Shown here: piece after piece, positions 60,924 through 64,000 of the stretch
Numbering within the stretch: position 1 is the first letter of the stretch
How the letters are laid out: every line of letters starts with the position of its first letter
Made by a program: the position numbers and the translations under genes
DNA from: Nocardioides sp. 1609
GTDB lineage: Bacteria; Actinomycetota; Actinomycetes; Propionibacteriales; Nocardioidaceae
Assembly (NCBI RefSeq): GCF_004522105.1
Contig: NZ_SPUJ01000003.1
Span: 124,001-188,000 of the forward strand
DNA length: 64,000 nt
Reading direction: 5' to 3'
The notes under the pieces: model-generated
What the model was told of the DNA's origin: nothing
Database searches by the model: none
The model's input: only the letters and a program-made list of their open reading frames with translations

Positions 60924-61622
60924 TCAGGACCAGGAGGTCTCGCCGTGCCGGTCCACGAACCGCCCGGACCCGTGGCCGGGCCCCTCGGTGGCGAGGCCCA
61001 CGACGGCGTCGGTGCCCTCGACGACGGTCTGCGGGCCGGTGTGGGCGTTGAGGTCCGTGGCGGTGTAGCCCGGGTCGGCGGCGTTGATGCGGATGTCGGG
61101 GAAGGCCTTGGCGTACTGCGTGGTCAGCATGGTCAGGGCCGCCTTCGAGGCCGTGTAGGCGGGCGCGACGACCTGCGACTCGGGGCGGGAGGGGTCGTGG
61201 GTGTGCTCGAGGGATCCCATCCCGCTGCTGACGTTGACGATGACGGGGTCCGCCGACCGGCGCAGGAGCGGCAGGAAGGCGGTGGTGGTCCGGACGACGC
61301 CGGCGACGTTGACGTCGAGCACGTCGAGGACGTCGGCCCCGGTCAGGTCGGCGGGGTCGACGTGGGTGCCGGCGACGCCGGCGTTGTTGACGAGCACGTC
61401 GACGTGACCCTCGTGGCTCTCGACGTCGGCGGCGGCCGCGTGCACGGAGGCGTCGTCGGTGACGTCGACCTGGACGAAGCGGACGCCGAGGTCCGCGGCG
61501 GCCGCGGCCCCGCGCACGGGGTCGCGAGCGCCGAGGATGACGGTGTGGCCGAGCTCGGCGAGCCGGCGGGCGGTCTCGAGGCCGAGGCCCTTGTTGGCCC
61601 CGGTGATGAAGGTGGTGGTCAT
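60924..61622 (-). CDS. Short-chain dehydrogenase/reductase
   Basis: 232 residues. NAD(P) motif TGANKGLG (7-14), NNAG, a serine in VSSG, and YTASK catalytic pair. Substrate unknown. ATG at 61622, divergent from the XRE regulator with a 101-bp shared promoter region, so it is a likely target of that regulator. Confidence 0.9.
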   Translation of the reverse strand: MTTTFITGANKGLGLETARRLAELGHTVILGARDPVRGAAAAADLGVRFVQVDVTDDASVHAAAADVESHEGHVDVLVNNAGVAGTHVDPADLTGADVLDVLDVNVAGVVRTTTAFLPLLRRSADPVIVNVSSGMGSLEHTHDPSRPESQVVAPAYTASKAALTMLTTQYAKAFPDIRINAADPGYTATDLNAHTGPQTVVEGTDAVVGLATEGPGHGSGRFVDRHGETSWS

Positions 61623-61723
61623 GGCTCGATCCTGCGGGGCCCGCGGCCGGTCCACCAGGGACGCCTCGACGGTAGGAGTGGCCGTACCACCACCGCGAGC
61701 GGTTCCCGGGGGATGATCGTGGG

Positions 61724-62596
61724 GTGACGACCACGACGGACCTCGGCTCGACCATCCGTGCGTGGCGCGACCGGCTCGCCCCGTCCGCTGCGGGTCTGCC
61801 GGCGCGTCACGGCCGGCGCACCTCGGGACTGCGGCGCGAGGAGCTGGCCGAGCTGGCCGGCGTCTCGGTCGACTACGTCGTGCGCCTCGAGCAGGGACGC
61901 GCCACCACGCCGTCGGCCCAGGTCGTCGCCGCGCTGGCGCGGGCCCTGCAGCTGAGCACCGACGAGCGCGACCACCTCTTCCGGCTGGCCTCGCTCGCGC
62001 CGCCCACCAGCGGGCGGGTGTCCGAGCACGTGTCGCCGAGCGTCCACCGCGTCCTGTCGCGTCTCGGGGACGCCGCGGTGGCCGTGTTCGCCGCCGACTG
62101 GCAGCTGATCTGGTGGAACCGCAGCTGGGCCGCGCTGCTCGGGGATCCTGCCGCGGTGCCGGTGCCCGTGCGCAACTTCGCCCGCTGCGTCTTCCCGGTC
62201 GCGGCGGACGGCCCGGCGATCGCCCAGTGGCCCGTGGTCGTGCAGGACCAGGCCCACACCGAGGCGGCGGTGGCCTCCGACCTGCGTCGCGCCACCGGCC
62301 GCTTCCCCGACGACCCACGCCTGGCCGCCCTGGTCCGCAGCCTGCTGGCCGGCAGTGCGCGCTTCGCCGAGCTGTGGGCCGCCGGCACGGTCAGCGCCCA
62401 CCGCGAGGACCGCAAGGTGGTCCACCACCCGGCCGTCGGCCCCGTCGCCGTCGACTGCGACACCCTGACCGACGGCGAGGCCGACCTCAAGATCGTCGTG
62501 ATGACCGCCGCCCCCGGCACCGACGACGAGAGTCGGTTCCGCCTGGCGCTGGTGGCCGGCGTCCAGGACGCCGTCGCACCCTCGCCCACCGGGTGA
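61724..62596 (+). CDS. XRE-family regulator with MmyB-like ligand domain
   Basis: 290 residues. Helix-turn-helix (LRREELAELAGVSVDYVVRLEQGRATTPS) followed by the PAS-like MmyB domain (ADWQLIWWNRSWAALLGDP and NFARCVFP). GTG at 61724 lies 6 nt after GATGAT. In this family the divergent SDR is often the target. A GGTA/TACC pair at 61671-61688 could be an operator. Confidence 0.9.
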   Translation: MTTTTDLGSTIRAWRDRLAPSAAGLPARHGRRTSGLRREELAELAGVSVDYVVRLEQGRATTPSAQVVAALARALQLSTDERDHLFRLASLAPPTSGRVSEHVSPSVHRVLSRLGDAAVAVFAADWQLIWWNRSWAALLGDPAAVPVPVRNFARCVFPVAADGPAIAQWPVVVQDQAHTEAAVASDLRRATGRFPDDPRLAALVRSLLAGSARFAELWAAGTVSAHREDRKVVHHPAVGPVAVDCDTLTDGEADLKIVVMTAAPGTDDESRFRLALVAGVQDAVAPSPTG

Positions 62597-62620
62597 CCGC
62601 TCCGCGACACGCCGGGTCGC

Positions 62621-64000
62621 TCAGCCGGGCGCCGTCACGCGGACCCGGTGGCCGGTGCTCTGCCCGCCCCACGTCCAGTCGGTGCGCGCCGCGACCACGC
62701 GCCACCGCGCGCCGGTGCGCGGGACCACGACCCGCACCGCAGCCCGGCCGAGCCGGTCGGTGCGGACCAGCGCGGCCCGCTGCCACGTGCGCCCGTCGAC
62801 CGAGCGCTGGAGGCGCAGGGCGCCGTCGACCGCCGCGCCGGACGCCGTCCGCCAGCCGACCCGCAGCACGACGCGCCTGCCCGCACGTGCGCGGTGCGGG
62901 CCGCCCACCGTCAGCACCGACCGACGGCGCACGAGCGTGCTGGTGACCGCGGTGCTCGTGCTGGCGGTGAAGGCCGGGTCGCCGGCCCAGCGGGCACGGA
63001 AGACGTTGAGGCGCGCCGACCGCGCCCGGACCAGGCGGGTCGTGGCCCGGCCGCGCTCGTCGGTGACGACGGCGCCGGCCGGCTCCCACCCGCCGTCGCG
63101 GCTCCGCTCGACGACGACCCGCGCACCGGGCACCGGCGAGCCGTCGTCGGTCTCGAGGGCCAGGCCGAGGGCCACCAGGTCGTCGGCAGGCCCGGCCGGC
63201 GCGCTCAGTCGCAGCCGGGTGGCGGCCGGCGCGCCGACGGCCGACTCGGCGGCACCCGCCATGATCACGGCGTAGAGGTAGCTGCGCGTGTTGCCGTTGT
63301 CGACGCGCGGCAGGCCCTGCGCGATGGCCAGCGCCCGCTCGGGGTCGGCCAGGCCGAGCAGCGCGGCGTTCCAGTCGATGAGCGGCCGGTTCGCGTAGTC
63401 GCCCTCGAACAGCGGTTCGGTGACCGCGCGGATGCGCTCCTCCCCGAGGCTGGAGAGGAACCCCAGCTGGCTGGGGCCCATCGGGATCACGATGATCGCC
63501 GTCTTCGCGCTGGCGTCGCCCGAGAACCACGTCTCGTAGGTCGACTTGCCCTGGAAGACCATCGAGACGATCGGGGCGCGCAGCGTGCTCGCCCGGTAGG
63601 GGTTCCACCAGTAGGCCCGGGCGGTCGCGGCCTCGAAGGCCAGCATCCACCGGGCGTGCTCCTGCTGCGCCTCGTCGCCGCTGACCTCGCTCCACAGCGC
63701 GAGCCCGGCCCAGGCGTTCATCGCCTCCGAGGTCGACTCCTGGTCGTTGCCGTCCATGCCGCCGCCGGTGCCGTTGGCCCACGAGTGGCCGCGCCAGTCG
63801 TCGAAGGCGCGACGCTGGATCGTCGAGTCGGTCGTCTGCAGGGCGGCGATGTCCTGCGCCAGGACGTCGGCGGTCTCGCGGTAGCGGTCGACCAGGGCGG
63901 GGTCGTCGCGCGCCAGGACGCCGACGGCGTAGAGGAAGTAGCCGTAGTGGAAGTGGTGGTCGTTGACCGACGACGACACCCCGAAGGCGTCGCCGTCGGG
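62621..64000 (-). CDS. GH81 endo-beta-1,3-glucanase, C-terminal part (5' end off window)
   Basis: The frame stays open to the right edge, so the N-terminus is missing; about 459 residues are visible. The family 81 catalytic motif region has DHHFHYGYF, GHSWANGT and DGNDQESTSEAMNAW (the last holding the conserved Glu pair). The last 190 residues form Ig-like modules. It would hydrolyse beta-1,3-glucan outside the cell. Confidence 0.9.
   Translation of the reverse strand, partial: PDGDAFGVSSSVNDHHFHYGYFLYAVGVLARDDPALVDRYRETADVLAQDIAALQTTDSTIQRRAFDDWRGHSWANGTGGGMDGNDQESTSEAMNAWAGLALWSEVSGDEAQQEHARWMLAFEAATARAYWWNPYRASTLRAPIVSMVFQGKSTYETWFSGDASAKTAIIVIPMGPSQLGFLSSLGEERIRAVTEPLFEGDYANRPLIDWNAALLGLADPERALAIAQGLPRVDNGNTRSYLYAVIMAGAAESAVGAPAATRLRLSAPAGPADDLVALGLALETDDGSPVPGARVVVERSRDGGWEPAGAVVTDERGRATTRLVRARSARLNVFRARWAGDPAFTASTSTAVTSTLVRRRSVLTVGGPHRARAGRRVVLRVGWRTASGAAVDGALRLQRSVDGRTWQRAALVRTDRLGRAAVRVVVPRTGARWRVVAARTDWTWGGQSTGHRVRVTAPG

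Noticed and set aside
1..64000. tRNA or rRNA genes, insertion sequences, prophage genes
   Set aside because: No cloverleaf-type sequences, transposase or phage proteins were recognised.

Overview
The window is high-GC chromosomal DNA from an actinobacterium, most likely Nocardioides or a close relative in the Propionibacteriales. The evidence is the replication-origin gene order (gyrB start, dciA, recF, gnd, dnaN, oriC, dnaA, rpmH, rnpA, yidD, yidC, jag, rsmG, parA, parB), heavy use of GTG starts with GTGA overlaps, TANNNT boxes a few bases upstream of start codons, and the trxB/sigM/pseudokinase/murJ/cca neighbourhood. There are no rRNA or tRNA genes, no insertion sequence and no CRISPR array.

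Layout. 1-14.1 kb is the origin region. oriC, with clustered DnaA-box-like 9-mers, lies between dnaN and dnaA. A second cluster with two perfect boxes lies between dnaA and rpmH. Two near-perfect parS sites overlap the 5' ends of rsmG and parA. 14.1-28 kb is core housekeeping: plsC, alaA-type aminotransferase, trxA, trxB, SigM with its anti-sigma factor, a membrane pseudokinase, MurJ, a DUF6049 protein and the CCA-adding enzyme. 28-39 kb holds a MerR-PP2C fusion, PadR/inositol-phosphate synthase, an orphan Vsr-like (DUF559) protein, a class A PBP, a GT87-like membrane protein, an alanine-racemase-fold protein and a FemAB-like transferase. 39-49 kb holds DnaE2, a tandem hybrid histidine kinase with a single-domain receiver, a WYL regulator facing a VOC protein, and a flavin amine-oxidase-like protein.

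The most notable system is the six-gene operon at 49.1-54.9 kb. A HAD-like protein without the catalytic aspartates is followed by a sugar-phosphate cyclase, an O-methyltransferase, two ATP-grasp ligases and a Fe(II)/2-oxoglutarate oxygenase. Four of the five junctions are 4-nt stop/start overlaps and the fifth (mysC/mysD) is a 3-nt gap. This matches a mycosporine-like amino acid (UV sunscreen) pathway, mysA-B-C-D-H, with an enzyme predicted to give palythine-type products.

From 55 kb to the right edge is a surface-polysaccharide neighbourhood: a secreted repeat protein, a processive GT2 synthase, a lipoprotein, an OmpR-type regulator, a GH6 lipoprotein and a GH81 glucanase cut by the edge. 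An SDR/XRE divergent pair lies among them.

Two repeat families stand out. One is a 59-60 bp inverted-repeat element with GCAATTGCCG/CGGCAATTGC ends, present four times in intergenic DNA, twice bracketing the Vsr-like gene. The other is a decayed array of inverted-repeat units upstream of dnaE2.
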